From NCBI RefSeq assembly GCF_040954645.1, contig NC_092809.1, positions 132,049,914 to 132,113,913 on the forward strand: a stretch of 64,000 nt of DNA, given 5' to 3'. This DNA comes from Diabrotica undecimpunctata. Taxonomy: Eukaryota; Arthropoda; Insecta; Coleoptera; Chrysomelidae. Below, in pieces: positions 22,140 through 32,658 of the stretch. The position numbers were made by a program, and so were the translations under genes. How positions within the stretch are numbered: the stretch's first letter is position 1; every line of letters begins with the position of its first letter. The notes beneath the pieces were generated by a model, which was not told the DNA's origin, ran no database searches, and saw only the letters and a program-made list of their open reading frames with translations.

Positions 22140-25100
22140 CAGCCCTCCCCACGATTTCAACTGGGTACCAGCGTGGAATCGGACTAGGCATGGTGGCACA
22201 CCATACTAACCTTTTCAAAAGTGGGAATAGATATACGGAGAGGTAAGACAAACAGAATGGACAAATATAGCTACAATCTAGACTCACAGAATCCTTCTTT
22301 CACAACTCACGTGGGAACAACTCAAAGATTTCAGAACAAAGCGAAACAGAACGCATAGAAATGACTCAACTATAAAAATGTAAACAAAAAAAAATTGCAT
22401 TCTCACTCTCAAAATGCATAGGGTATTTCACCTATAACCAATATCATGAACAAAGCGGAATAAAACAAAACATATCTACAAATCATTATTTGAGACCAAA
22501 TGCTCGCATTCAATCGAAACAATATAATTAAGATATTATTATTTGAAATTTCATAAGTAATATAAAGCAAAACATACTAGTGTTGTCACCAAGATACAAA
22601 ACAGATAATTTACTGCGTAGTCGTTATGAGACCTAACACAATAAAACACAAAAAAAATAATGTTATCGTTTGTTCGGAAGCGTAGAGTCTTTCATCTATG
22701 ACTTAATCCACGAATAACATAAGAATAATAATACAATCGTATCATTAACGCCATAAGATACAAAATAAAAATGTGTCATCGTTTGTTCGGAAGCATAGAG
22801 TCTTTCATCTATGACTTAATCCACGAATAACATAAGGTAATAACGCAGCGCGTCATTATAGACACATTTAGAAATACACAAATAAAAGGAAAGAGTTACT
22901 AATAGTTCAAAATTGGGTACATTAAAGTTCTACAAAGACAAGCCTTAATAAGTTTACTGGGAGAGGTAGACATCAGAATTTCTGTAAGACACATCTATAT
23001 TTAGAAACAAAAAAAGGCTGATGTTTAGTTATTAGTATGACAACTAGAATTTGTGATAACTAACGTGTATCATCCGCCTATAATAGGGACAACATTGGTA
23101 GGTCAACTTCGGGTAGGGTCAACTTCGGGTAGGGTCAACTTCGGGTAGGGTCTAAATAATTCTAGATTACATAACTAAACAGGTATTGGAGAACTAAAAA
23201 AAGTTTCCTGACGCGGGAGGCTGTTATTCTAGATTTATTACTGAAATACAATTATGAATGGCTTATCATTCCGACGAGTCAACTAGCGGGAATCCGCTTA
23301 CTTCATCCCTAGCCTTCCTCAGTGTCTGGCCATTCAGAATATAGGAAGTTAGACAGCAATAATCTTTTCAAACATTATTTTGGGGGGTTTCGAATAGAGA
23401 GTCGAAATTCGAAGGTCTTCACACTAAGAGTAAAACTTAGGCAAAATGAACAGATACTATAATGAAGTATCATTGGTAACTAGACAGAGGAATCTTGATA
23501 TCTTTGGTATAGATACCAAAAAAATTACTTGGATTTATAAATCCGTAAAATAAGATAAATTGAATTTTGTATCCACTTGAAGACAACTAAAGGTATGTAC
23601 AATTCATTGTAATATAAACTACCATAAGCATAAAAATATCACATTCTACCAAGGCATTCTAAAAATAAAATGAGATTAAATTTTGCAAACACCCTTAAAA
23701 TCAATATAGGTTCTTGGTCGGGGTAGCATAAACTCAAGATCTCGATCTATACAAACTAGAAAGAAAATGGTACCGAAGTAGAATAAGATAAGATAAAAAT
23801 AAAATGTATGTCGAAAAGAAATACGACATATATACATATATATAGACATATTGAACACAATAAATGATCAATATTATAATAATAAAAAGTAAAACAGTTC
23901 AACGAACTGGGGTGCGAGCCAAACTGAGTTGCTCTGGAGATCGACGTGCGGAGTCTCCTACACTACTTCCAGAGGCTCGTCTCTTTGCGACAACATCTGA
24001 GATACACAAAATTATTAATTGGAATAGGGATAGGTCCACTAATCCACTTGACTATAGCAGGATGCTCCCTGACTAATAGTCAACACCACCGACATAAAAC
24101 AAGGGTTGTCGAGACAGCTCAAAAAAAAATTGAAACGTGTCAACTTCCTGAAGGGAAAGAAGCACTAAGGGACAGATTTGCCGAAGCAAAGTGGTATTCA
24201 ATGTACTAAGTACTAGGGTATCAGTGCTGTACTGACCCCACGCCAAAAAAAATTTGGAAAGGAAACGAATCCTCTCCAGGATAAAGTTCGCGTTAGCGCA
24301 ACTCTTCCTGTACACGGGCCACGGAGGGGTTGAATAGTCGCTGGAGAAGGTAGCAAAGATTAAGTACGCAAGGCATAAAGGGAATCAACTAAAAAATTAA
24401 AAATTAAGAATGGACTGAACATTTTAGAAGAAAGGCAGGATGGCCAATAGTTCCATAAGAATATCCTCTGGGATTGATCACAGTGGAAAATTTCCAAGCA
24501 AGAAGACTGGCAAAAGGACAAAAGAAGAAAATAAATCCAAACCGTTAATACACAATCTTGGAGAAGAAGAAAGAAAAATGGGTATATGGCATACAAGCCA
24601 CAATCGCTACACAAACAGTTCAGTCTAAGACTGATGTTTCCAAAAGAAACAAAAAAAAATCGTAAGAGTCTTCCACTAAACAAAAATTTACGATAAGACT
24701 TAAAAGGAACGGAAGAATCATTACAATCTTCCAAAGAAATAGAAAAATATTACAGTCCATCGTCAATAATAAAAAATCATGATGTTGGATGTAACACACC
24801 ACAACAATAAAAAAAGTTGAACAGTAAACATTTTTGACACCTAATTGAATCCAATATGGTCGTCATACAAATCACAAAGAAATGTTTACCATTCTTTAGC
24901 AGAACTCCAACAGAGTCAAAATAATATAGACTTTTAATTCTCAGTGGGTCATTTACGGTAGTACCAGAACTATTTCAATTGTTAAACAAACGTGGTCTTA
25001 ACGTCGACATAAAGATAAAAGGTAAATTCACAATAGGCGGCAGCGGGTTGTTTCACCTCTGTATATACAAAGAGTCACAATAGACAACAGCAAACTACTT

Positions 25101-26486
25101 CAACCTCACTTGTGCCATATCATGAACACAAGATAATAAATGAAAGCTTTTGAGCCTTAGCCAAAAGTCTCAAAGCAAAAAGATATATGTGGTCTAATAA
25201 ACTATTAGAAGACCGCAAAAATGTCAACGACAAAAAAAGAAAGCTGCTGCTTATACAACAGTCTGACATCACACAAATAACTCAAGATACAATAATACAG
25301 GTCACGTGCCTGTACGTCCTACAGGACATCTCGAGAAAAAAAAAGGTAAAACCACAAATAACAATAAATTCCAGTACCAAAAACATACTTCTACTACATC
25401 TGACCACACAAAGACATAAAATTAACATAACAGAAGGAGAATAACAATATTTCCGCTCTATATTCTCAACAAAGACGCCTTAGGCAGAGAGAAACGAAGT
25501 CATATCATTACTTCCTTATACATTCAAAACAAACGAACAATGGACTGCAAAATATAGAAAGCATTTTCCTTTTCAGGAAATGAAATTTTCTTTTCAAAGT
25601 ACGAAAAAGTTAAACTATGAAAAAATAAATTTTTAAAATAAACGAAAAACAAATTAAAAAGAAAATTTAACAGATAACAGACTAAACATCCAAGATCAAA
25701 GAACTCAACTTCAAATCCTCGCAAAAAAATATTTCGCGTAATTATTCTGCACGAAACCAGATAACACATTTTAAAATTACGTAGGGACAGCCTGTATATA
25801 GATATAATTCCCAGCTGCGAATAAAAACCATGAATCAAGGTTAAGAAATAAAATTCACTTAATTGATTTTTCAAATAACAAACGCTTAGAGCCATTTCGT
25901 TTATTTAAAATAAACACATTGAGGAATATATTTATTATGGTTCTATCAACAAATAAGACTGAACTGCAAAGAAAGCCATCGTTTAGATACGAATTAATTT
26001 ATGGACATAAACAAAATTTCTCTAATATGGAATGTTTACCTTACGCGGACGGGGAATAAACATAATCGTTCACATTAAGAATACCGACAAAAAGAAATTC
26101 GAATGTAAGCAGTAAATTATTACATCATTCCAAATACGTTTTAAGAATTTCACAAAATTAAAAATACGACGAGAATATTTCTACGTAATTTTACGAAGAT
26201 TAAAAACGAATACATATAAATACTTTGCAAAAAATTCTAAAATAGTAGCAGTGTTGATTTAATGAAAAATTGGATAAAACAAATACACAATTTAACCAAA
26301 AAAATGGTTCAAAACATACAGACTTAATTAACCACATACACAGGGGGGTACAAAACAACTAATAATATTGAAAAAAACTCTGAAGATACAAGAATATTCA
26401 AAAGCCCCACACGCTGAGCGACATTTTGTAACAAAGGTACAAATGGAGCAAATCTAATACATGCCCCACGTTGGGGGGCGCCATTT
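22140..26486 (-). other. Non-coding interior of the LTR retrotransposon
   Basis: The interior is A-rich on the plus strand and lacks a polyprotein. It contains a 63 bp unit repeated at 22661-22723 and 22774-22836 (start TGTTATCG or TGTCATCG, end CACGAATAACATAAG), and three perfect copies of a 16 bp unit GGTCAACTTCGGGTAG at 23101-23148. Minus-strand frames of 123-124 codons at 24360-24734 and 25524-25895 are low-complexity and match no domain. Confidence 0.7.
26463..26486 (-). promoter_or_regulatory. Primer-binding site, tRNA-Lys type
   Basis: On the minus strand, three bases after the LTR end, TGGCGCC begins a match to the complement of the insect tRNA-Lys 3' end (CCA plus acceptor and T-arm), with two extra C residues. 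A diverged second copy, TGTCGCTCAGCGTGTGGGGC, again preceded by TTACAAAA, lies at 26406-26435. Confidence 0.75.
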
Positions 26487-27549
26487 TGTAACACTTGCCG
26501 TGCTACAATAATATATACAAGGCCAGAATCGCTCGTTGTCGAAGAGAATTGGGCGGGGTTATAGAAACTATATCGTATTTTAAATTCAAGCACAATTAGA
26601 TAATATGAAATTATAATTTACTATTGGACGTCACCCCTGGTTTATCTTCGAAGGGGAAGAGCAAAAAAAAATTAAGATTTATTGAAAGTTTACAAGAAAA
26701 CTATTCTTTATTATTTCTTCGTAATGAACAAAAAGAAAACATTAAAAGTTACGTCATCCCAAAGGGATTCCAAAATATTATTTTATGTTAACATTATCAT
26801 AAACAAAAAATCTTTGTATCGTATTAAATTAAGAATTGGTTATAAAGAAAATGAATGTATATATATATATTAACCCCAAATTTCGAAATTTGTTTACATT
26901 GAAAATAATATAGTTATTTATCAACTAGGAACAATGAAGAAAATAAACCTTTAAATTAAATTAGAACACTTCACTATATTTTCATTTTTTTTTGAGTTCA
27001 TAATCATTTCTGTTGTCTTGAAAGTAGGTATAATAAAAATTGGTACAACCTTAATCTGCTCTGTTTCTCTTCTTATTTAATCAGTCACCAAATAAACCAT
27101 TGATTCAGCTACGTACTATATCAAATCACCACCATCCTAGATAAGAGGGGTTAGGGATTCCATAAAAAGATACTGCTACTGGGCCATGATCTAGAATAAC
27201 TCCATAGCAATACTATCTTGCGACGAGTATTAGAAATATAATATCAGCATTATAGCCTCTCCAATAAGGGTCTCTGAATTGAGACCCACTTTGGAAACAC
27301 GTCTTAACGGTTGGACGGTCTTAACAGAAAAGAGCGAAGCGCTATCATGGCGCCTGAATCTGGAAATTGGGCGTGAGTGACAAGTTGAAAAATATGCTCA
27401 TCTACCGGATATATTTGGGAATTACAGAAGAATCCTTGAGTCGGCTACAGGTAGGTACTTGACAGATAGATGGGGCTATTAGTTTTATTAAAAAAAAATA
27501 TAATCGAAATATATAATGAGTTTCTTTTAAATCTTTTGAAACGGTTACA
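26487..27549 (-). repeat. Right LTR (5' LTR in element orientation)
   Basis: 1063 bp, with the short TA tract at 26858-26869. Same borders as the left LTR. The right outer flank begins GTAG. Confidence 0.92.
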
Positions 27550-27908
27550 GTAGTATAGAAGACTGCTGAAAATATATAGAACAATAATTCTTGTGAAGAT
27601 TTTCAAAAGGAACAGAGCTAGTTGATGAAATAAACATACGAAAACGCCAAAATCTTGTCCACGTAATAAGAGAACCATGATACCAACTGTTATAAGTTAT
27701 TATACAGGAAAAAACATGTGAAAATGGAGCGTTGAAATGAGACGAATGTGATAGTTCCGCAACCTCAGGTACTGGATCAACTACTCATTTAACCAGCTTT
27801 TCAGAGAAGCAGTAAAGAGGATACAAATAATCATGATGATTATTACGCATACAAAACGCGTATTTTTTACAAACAATTTTTGATTTAGGGATCTAATTAC
27901 TCGAACAA

Positions 27909-28012
27909 CCCCCTCATTTACCAGACCTGGCTCCCTCAGACTATCATGTCTTTCCTTAACTAAAACAAGATCTAAAAAAGTTGTAAATTCGTTTCCAACG
28001 AAGAGACCTGGT
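27909..28012 (+). pseudogene. Mariner (DD34D) transposase remnant
   Basis: A short frame reads PPHLPDLAPSDYHVFP, a stop, then LKQDLKK. This is the third catalytic aspartate region of mariner transposases (HPPYSPDLAPSDYHLFP). Two stops follow within 25 codons. Nothing of the first two catalytic regions is visible nearby, so this is a relic. Confidence 0.65.
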
Positions 28013-28739
28013 TTAAAGAGTAAGATAAAATTAGTTTTTGAAAAGTCTAGTATCCAATTAAGAGGAAAGTATGATGAATAATTAAATACTTTGACTTTCA
28101 AGTTGATTTGCTTCACAGGCGACAAGATAATATCCTTAAACTTCACAACACCTGTTGTATAATTTCCTAATTTATGGATTCACATCTACAATGACAATCC
28201 AGAAGATTGTCCAGCTTTATCGGCTGTTGTTGCCTCTTTATCTGATGAAAATCTTTCATATTTATAAATTTTTTAATATTTGAGATAAGCCATAACCCAG
28301 ACGAAGCTAAATTCGCGATTAAGATAGATTTTGCAACAATTTCTGATTTTCACTGATTTTCGCAATGATTTTTTGAATTGTATAAAGGATTACATTGTCT
28401 TACATTGATTAAAAATGATTATATCCTTCTGTAAATTAGCTATTTTCTCATGAATTTTTACCAGCTGGTTCAAAAAGTTACTATAATAATCTGAGTTTAC
28501 TGATTTACTAATTGGATGTAATCTACTAGCAAAATTTGTTTCCGTCTAAAACAACCGATTCTAACATTTTCTTATCCTATTTCTAGACTGTTAGTCACTT
28601 CGGAGCTAAAGTATGGGGTCCACACCACTATCTAGTCTCTTGTTTTAATTTGAGACTGAGGTGATGGGCTTAAGTCTATCATTAGTGAAGAAACCATGCA
28701 TAAAATCCTTTTCATTTTTACCAAAATGTTCCAAATGTT

Positions 28740-28835
28740 GCTGTGAAAAGTTGTTTTTCACAGCAACGGCATAGCCTTCTGAAATCTAAAACTTCAGCCA
28801 AAATATTGCTCACATTATCTAATGTGAGCAATATT
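28740..28835. repeat. Two neighbouring perfect hairpins
   Basis: GCTGTGAAAA and its exact inverse TTTTCACAGC (about 28740-28764, 5 bp loop) are followed at 28802-28835 by 16 bp arms AATATTGCTCACATTA and TAATGTGAGCAATATT separated by only TC. The surrounding 28013-29197 has no gene that I can support. Confidence 0.75.
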
Positions 28836-29197
28836 AGAGTCCCTAGGACTTATACTAAATATTTCACAGTTAATAGGAACATTTGCTGACTAACACAAGT
28901 TCACTGGATACTAGGTATCGATTTTTTAAATCATACATATATTCTATTCTCTTATTCCAAAACCATGTTCCCCATGACATTGCTCTGAATGCTACTGTTC
29001 ATGCATTCATTTCATGTAATCCTCTTCGATGACGAATTTTAAATTCAGCCACCTATCGTTCTACTGTTCTTATTGAAGATGAAGATTTCTTACAAACTTT
29101 TAACAATGTTTCATGAACTTTTTGGTTATACACCTATAAATTAATATTCTATTATGCAAAATGTTAAATTTTTTCGAGTAAAAAATACTGTGGTGAT

Positions 29198-29502
29198 ATG
29201 TCAACTTTGAACGAGTTGATAGATCTACACAAAACTTTATCGTGTATTTGTCAAATATGTATGAAGAAAATTACAGGACTTGTGCACCGGGGACGACATT
29301 ATGAGCTCTTGAGGTTGTTGATGGAGGGGAAAATTGAAGGAAGCAGAGGTCCAGGTAGGAGAAGATGTTCATGGTTGAAAGACATCCGAGAGTGAACTGG
29401 TCTTATTTTCAATTTTTATTGAAAGAGAAAGATTTGTCCAAATTGTGGCCGACCTTCAGAAATGAAGAGAGAACTCTAAGAAGAAGAATTGAGTCATTAT
29501 AT
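29198..29502 (+). mobile_element. LINE C-terminal fragment, (AAG)n-tailed family
   Basis: The frame contains GLVHRGRHYELLRLLMEGKI, then EGSRGPGRRRCSWLKDIRE, the C-terminal signature of the family also seen at 12014, 33300, 46650 and 63612. The downstream AAGAAGAAG tail at about 29480-29489 marks the 3' end. All catalytic domains are missing. Confidence 0.72.
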
Positions 29503-29609
29503 TTTGTGACTACATAAACGCTTAAGAAATTATTTTGAGTAATATTCTAAAAGGTAACTGCCCAAATCCACTTATTTGAAATAAAGTTATTTTGAAATAT
29601 CATCAATAA

Positions 29610-30400
29610 TTGACCACCTTCATCGATGCGCTCTGGAAATGGAACATTGGACGAGAGTATAGAATGCCGTGCAGAGCGACGAGAAAGCAAACACAACGCA
29701 CACACAAATACTACATCACACTAATCCCGCAAACATTTTCTAGTCCAAGAAAATTCTACCGCATCCTTAAAAACCACAACCTCCTCGGATATATCCCCTA
29801 CAACCTAGAATCATCCCCTCGAACCATCCGAACATCTAGCCATCCTCTAAATAGCCAAAATTACAGAATCGAGGACATCTCCACAGACATCTTTCAACAG
29901 AGATCATTCTATCGACTAATCAAATCAAACAATCTACTCCCAGAGTTAGACTCAATAAAGGTCTTCCCAGCCCAAAAGACAGTCTCTTTACGAACTACCA
30001 ACCTTCTAGACCTCAGAAATCTCACGACAAAACTAAGTCAAGTCACAGGAGATAGCAATATCTCCATAAATTCAGGGTGCAAACCCAAATCTAAAGGCCC
30101 AACTAATCCGCAACCTGCTCCAAATCATCGACAAAACTTCCACTTAGTCATTGCCGACAAAAATCTATCACAAAAAGATATCGAGGATACCTATCCGAAA
30201 ACAAATTCCCATTCACCAAAATAGTTCGTATAATTGCCCGCTCTACAAATCAACTCACCTCTTACGTTTTCACAAACTCTAAAACTAAATTCGCTAATGC
30301 ACTCACGAACAGTATTAAGATCGAAAGAGAACGACTAAATTGTCGGATCCCAAGATCAAACAATTCCGTTCCGATTTAGCTAAAATACCGTTCGAGATGC
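29610..30400 (+). mobile_element. LINE ORF1 (gag-like) remnant
   Basis: The open frame 29610-30224 reads like ORF1 of Jockey-type elements. FQQRSFYRLIKSNNLLPELD is followed by VFPAQKTVSLRTTNLLDLRN, then NFHLVIADKNLSQKDIEDTY. One frameshift near 30195 moves the continuation to the next frame, FPFTKIVRIIARSTNQLTSY, then SKTKFANALTNSIKIERERL and NCRIPR, up to about 30375. This order resembles the RNA-binding region before the zinc knuckles. The knuckles and ORF2 are absent. No other ORF1 was seen in the window. The domain call is by resemblance and not certain. Confidence 0.55.
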
Positions 30401-31597
30401 TGCAAAAGCGGACGCAATCAGTTATTTAAACCAAATGTCCAATTCATTGTATGGATATGCCATATCTACTTCCTGTTATAACATTTCCGTAAACCAAAGT
30501 TTCACTTAACTCCGTACATAAACACACAAACACACTACAATTAATCATTCATACATACACTTATTATGTACCCACACATACACTTTACCAAACACACAAG
30601 CTCACAAACCAATAAACATACAAACACCAAAACAAGAAACAAATCAATAACTATACAAAACCCACATACACCAAACACAAAACAGTGAGCACCCATACAC
30701 TCCTTAAGAGCCGTAATTCTAATCACAAAGGACATTGTTTTCTGTGGTTTCTCAATCTCATTGCATAACGATACCTGATCCTAGGTGAGGGCACAGCCAC
30801 AGCTATCCTCCACGCGTTTACACCGAACGAAACAAAAAGGAAAATAATCTGAAAAGATCCGTTTGATCCAATGGAACTTGTACTTAGTAGCGGGCTTGGT
30901 CCAACCGGCATCCAAAAAAGGTAGGAGATCCTTCTGACATTTACTGCTTTGTAGCCACCACATTAGCGCGAGAAGAGCGGCAATACAAATATTGACGTTT
31001 CCCAATTCACAAACCCCATCCTTGAAGAGACACCATAGCCTAAACAAGGTAAAAACGTACAGATCGATCGACAGGAACTAAGTTCGATCCGGAGCATTAA
31101 TCTGGCAAGAACTTCTACTCCAGCCTCTAAGTAGTGAACAGAGTCCTTCCCGTTCCTGCGGTCGACTATTAATCGTATTGATCGGTCGTTCCCCGATCTT
31201 TGGGTATGACTAGACCTTCCTTCATCCTACATCCTACTTATCCGAAGCATTTATTTCTGTTCACAGGCAACAGCATCGATTACCGAAGTTCGTTTGATTT
31301 ATTTAAGAGTATTCGTCTTTTTGTTTTGCATATTAATTGTATAGAAGTCAATTTTATTTTTTTTTGTTATTTTATTTGAGTATATTTGTATTTAAATTAA
31401 ACTTGCGTTTAACTGGGTCTGTTGTCTAATAGAGCCACGTCACAGTGTGTATGTGTTTTTAAAAGGTAGAAATCAATAATAAAACTTATTAAATTTTTGG
31501 TGACTTATTCCAAACACTTTTGTTTCTTTTCTTGGAAATATAAACAAGTACACTGAAACTAAATATTTTTCAGTAAACAATGGTTGGCTGAATAAAC
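30401..31597. other. Non-coding stretch upstream of the orphan gene
   Basis: From about 30520 to 30700 the sequence is rich in CACAC and CAAAC, a decayed CA-type simple repeat. From 31040 to 31430 the composition is more balanced, but no protein frame is recognisable. An acceptor-like TTTTTCAG at about 31566-31573 just before the next gene suggests a 5' non-coding exon somewhere in this interval. Confidence 0.35.
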
Positions 31598-32578
31598 ATG
31601 GTCACACATTGGGAATCCAGTAAAAGACCGCTATATTTTAAAACTGTGTGGAAAGATGGACAGCATCACGTAATTTTGAACTGCAGAGAAAGCATCGCAC
31701 CGAACAAAAAAGTGTCTCCGAAATGTTCTTTCAACTCAGTGAGATCCGTAAAATCTGCTCCATCAAGCAGTAGCTCGCATTTTAATGTATCGACGTTGAA
31801 ATTACTGGAAACCGAAGATGTTAAACCACACAGGAGATGTAAAACTAGCAACAAAAGTCAAGTGAATCATTCTCCAAAATATCCGTTTAAAATATTTACA
31901 AAGCAAGTATCTGTGAATAGTGCAGCAGAAAAACAGATAAAGAATATGCCCTTATCTATAAATTCCAATAGCATAGATCTTGATACAAAAAATAAATCTC
32001 CAGATGGTAAGTCAGAGTACATCAAAGAAGCGTGTCTAAGTCTTTCAAACTTCGAAGAACCTCACAATGAATCTTTAACTGACAGAGTTTTGATGTGGTT
32101 AGATCTAGCTATTCAAAGCGGCAACTATCCCAAACCGATAACTATAGATCCTCCTCTTGAAAGTTATACCGTTCAACCTGTTACTAGAAAGAGACAGACG
32201 TTCGCCAAGCATCGTTGCTACACCTCGTATCACGTTGTTTCTGATTATGAAGCTAGCAAATACTCCTTTCATGTGGAAGGTACGGCACAACCCTTGCAAG
32301 AATCCAACAATCCAAGAATGGATGCCAAAATTTTGGAGCAATCAGACGATCCTGTCGATAACGCAGAAGACGCATTAGTTTCTTCGAGACTTGAAGAAAA
32401 CGTTATTAGTGAAGATATTGTCGTCGACGACGAACCGAAAAGAAAATTTGGTATGAAGAGACAACTGCATATATTTTTACCGAACTTACAGAAGAAAGTG
32501 GGACCTTATAATAGTGATTTAAGTGATCAGTTGAGTGCTTCTTCTTTTCAGAAAATTGACGATTCTAGGGAAATTTAA
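31598..32578 (+). CDS. Uncharacterised 326-residue protein, intact single coding exon
   Basis: An uninterrupted frame from ATG at 31598 to TAA at 32578. I do not recognise the family. The protein is hydrophilic, serine- and lysine-rich in the first 150 residues, without signal peptide or membrane segment. A more ordered stretch with LTDRVLMWLDLAIQSGNYPK lies at about residues 160-180, followed by RKRQTFAKHRCYTSYH, and an acidic region (EENVISEDIVVDDE) lies before the basic end. The ATG follows a short upstream ATG that stops after three codons. An acceptor-like TTTTTCAG lies 24 bp upstream. AATAAA at 32591 sits 13 bp after the stop. It looks like a host gene, not a transposon: no family motif, no repeats, ordinary codon use, intact frame amid decayed elements. 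Confidence 0.68.
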   Translation: MVTHWESSKRPLYFKTVWKDGQHHVILNCRESIAPNKKVSPKCSFNSVRSVKSAPSSSSSHFNVSTLKLLETEDVKPHRRCKTSNKSQVNHSPKYPFKIFTKQVSVNSAAEKQIKNMPLSINSNSIDLDTKNKSPDGKSEYIKEACLSLSNFEEPHNESLTDRVLMWLDLAIQSGNYPKPITIDPPLESYTVQPVTRKRQTFAKHRCYTSYHVVSDYEASKYSFHVEGTAQPLQESNNPRMDAKILEQSDDPVDNAEDALVSSRLEENVISEDIVVDDEPKRKFGMKRQLHIFLPNLQKKVGPYNSDLSDQLSASSFQKIDDSREI

Positions 32579-32590
32579 TTTTTTCGTGTA

Positions 32591-32596
32591 AATAAA
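32591..32596 (+). terminator. Polyadenylation signal AATAAA
   Basis: A canonical AATAAA 13 bp downstream of the stop of the 31598-32578 gene, followed by T/G-rich sequence (TTTTGTATAGTTTTGTTT) suited to a downstream element. Confidence 0.65.
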
Positions 32597-32658
32597 TGCT
32601 TTTTGTATAGTTTTGTTTATTTGTTTTATACTTTATTAGCGATATATCGTTGTTATTT

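Larger units (their letters stand above)
21002..27549 (-). mobile_element. Complete LTR retrotransposon without recognisable gag-pol (LARD-like), GTAG target duplication
   Basis: Two direct repeats (21002-22139 and 26487-27549), each beginning TGTAAC and ending GGTTACA, flank a 4.35 kb interior. GTAG lies outside each (20998-21001 and 27550-27553). Orientation is minus. Just inside the right LTR the minus strand reads TGGCGCCCCCCAACGTGGGG, close to the complement of an insect tRNA-Lys 3' end, hence a primer-binding site. Just inside the left LTR the minus strand reads GTGGGGAGGGCTG, a polypurine tract. LTRs differ by a handful of substitutions plus a (TA)n length difference, so insertion is recent. 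The interior has no frame above 125 codons and no protease, RT or integrase motif. It must depend on enzymes from elsewhere. A Ty3/gypsy-like helper is plausible from the 4 bp duplication and tRNA-Lys primer. Confidence 0.88.

Noticed and set aside
24360..25895. Minus-strand frames of 123-124 codons in the LTR element interior
   Set aside because: They lie in the element's sense orientation but are Phe/Leu/Ser-rich low-complexity products of A-rich DNA without gag or pol motifs.
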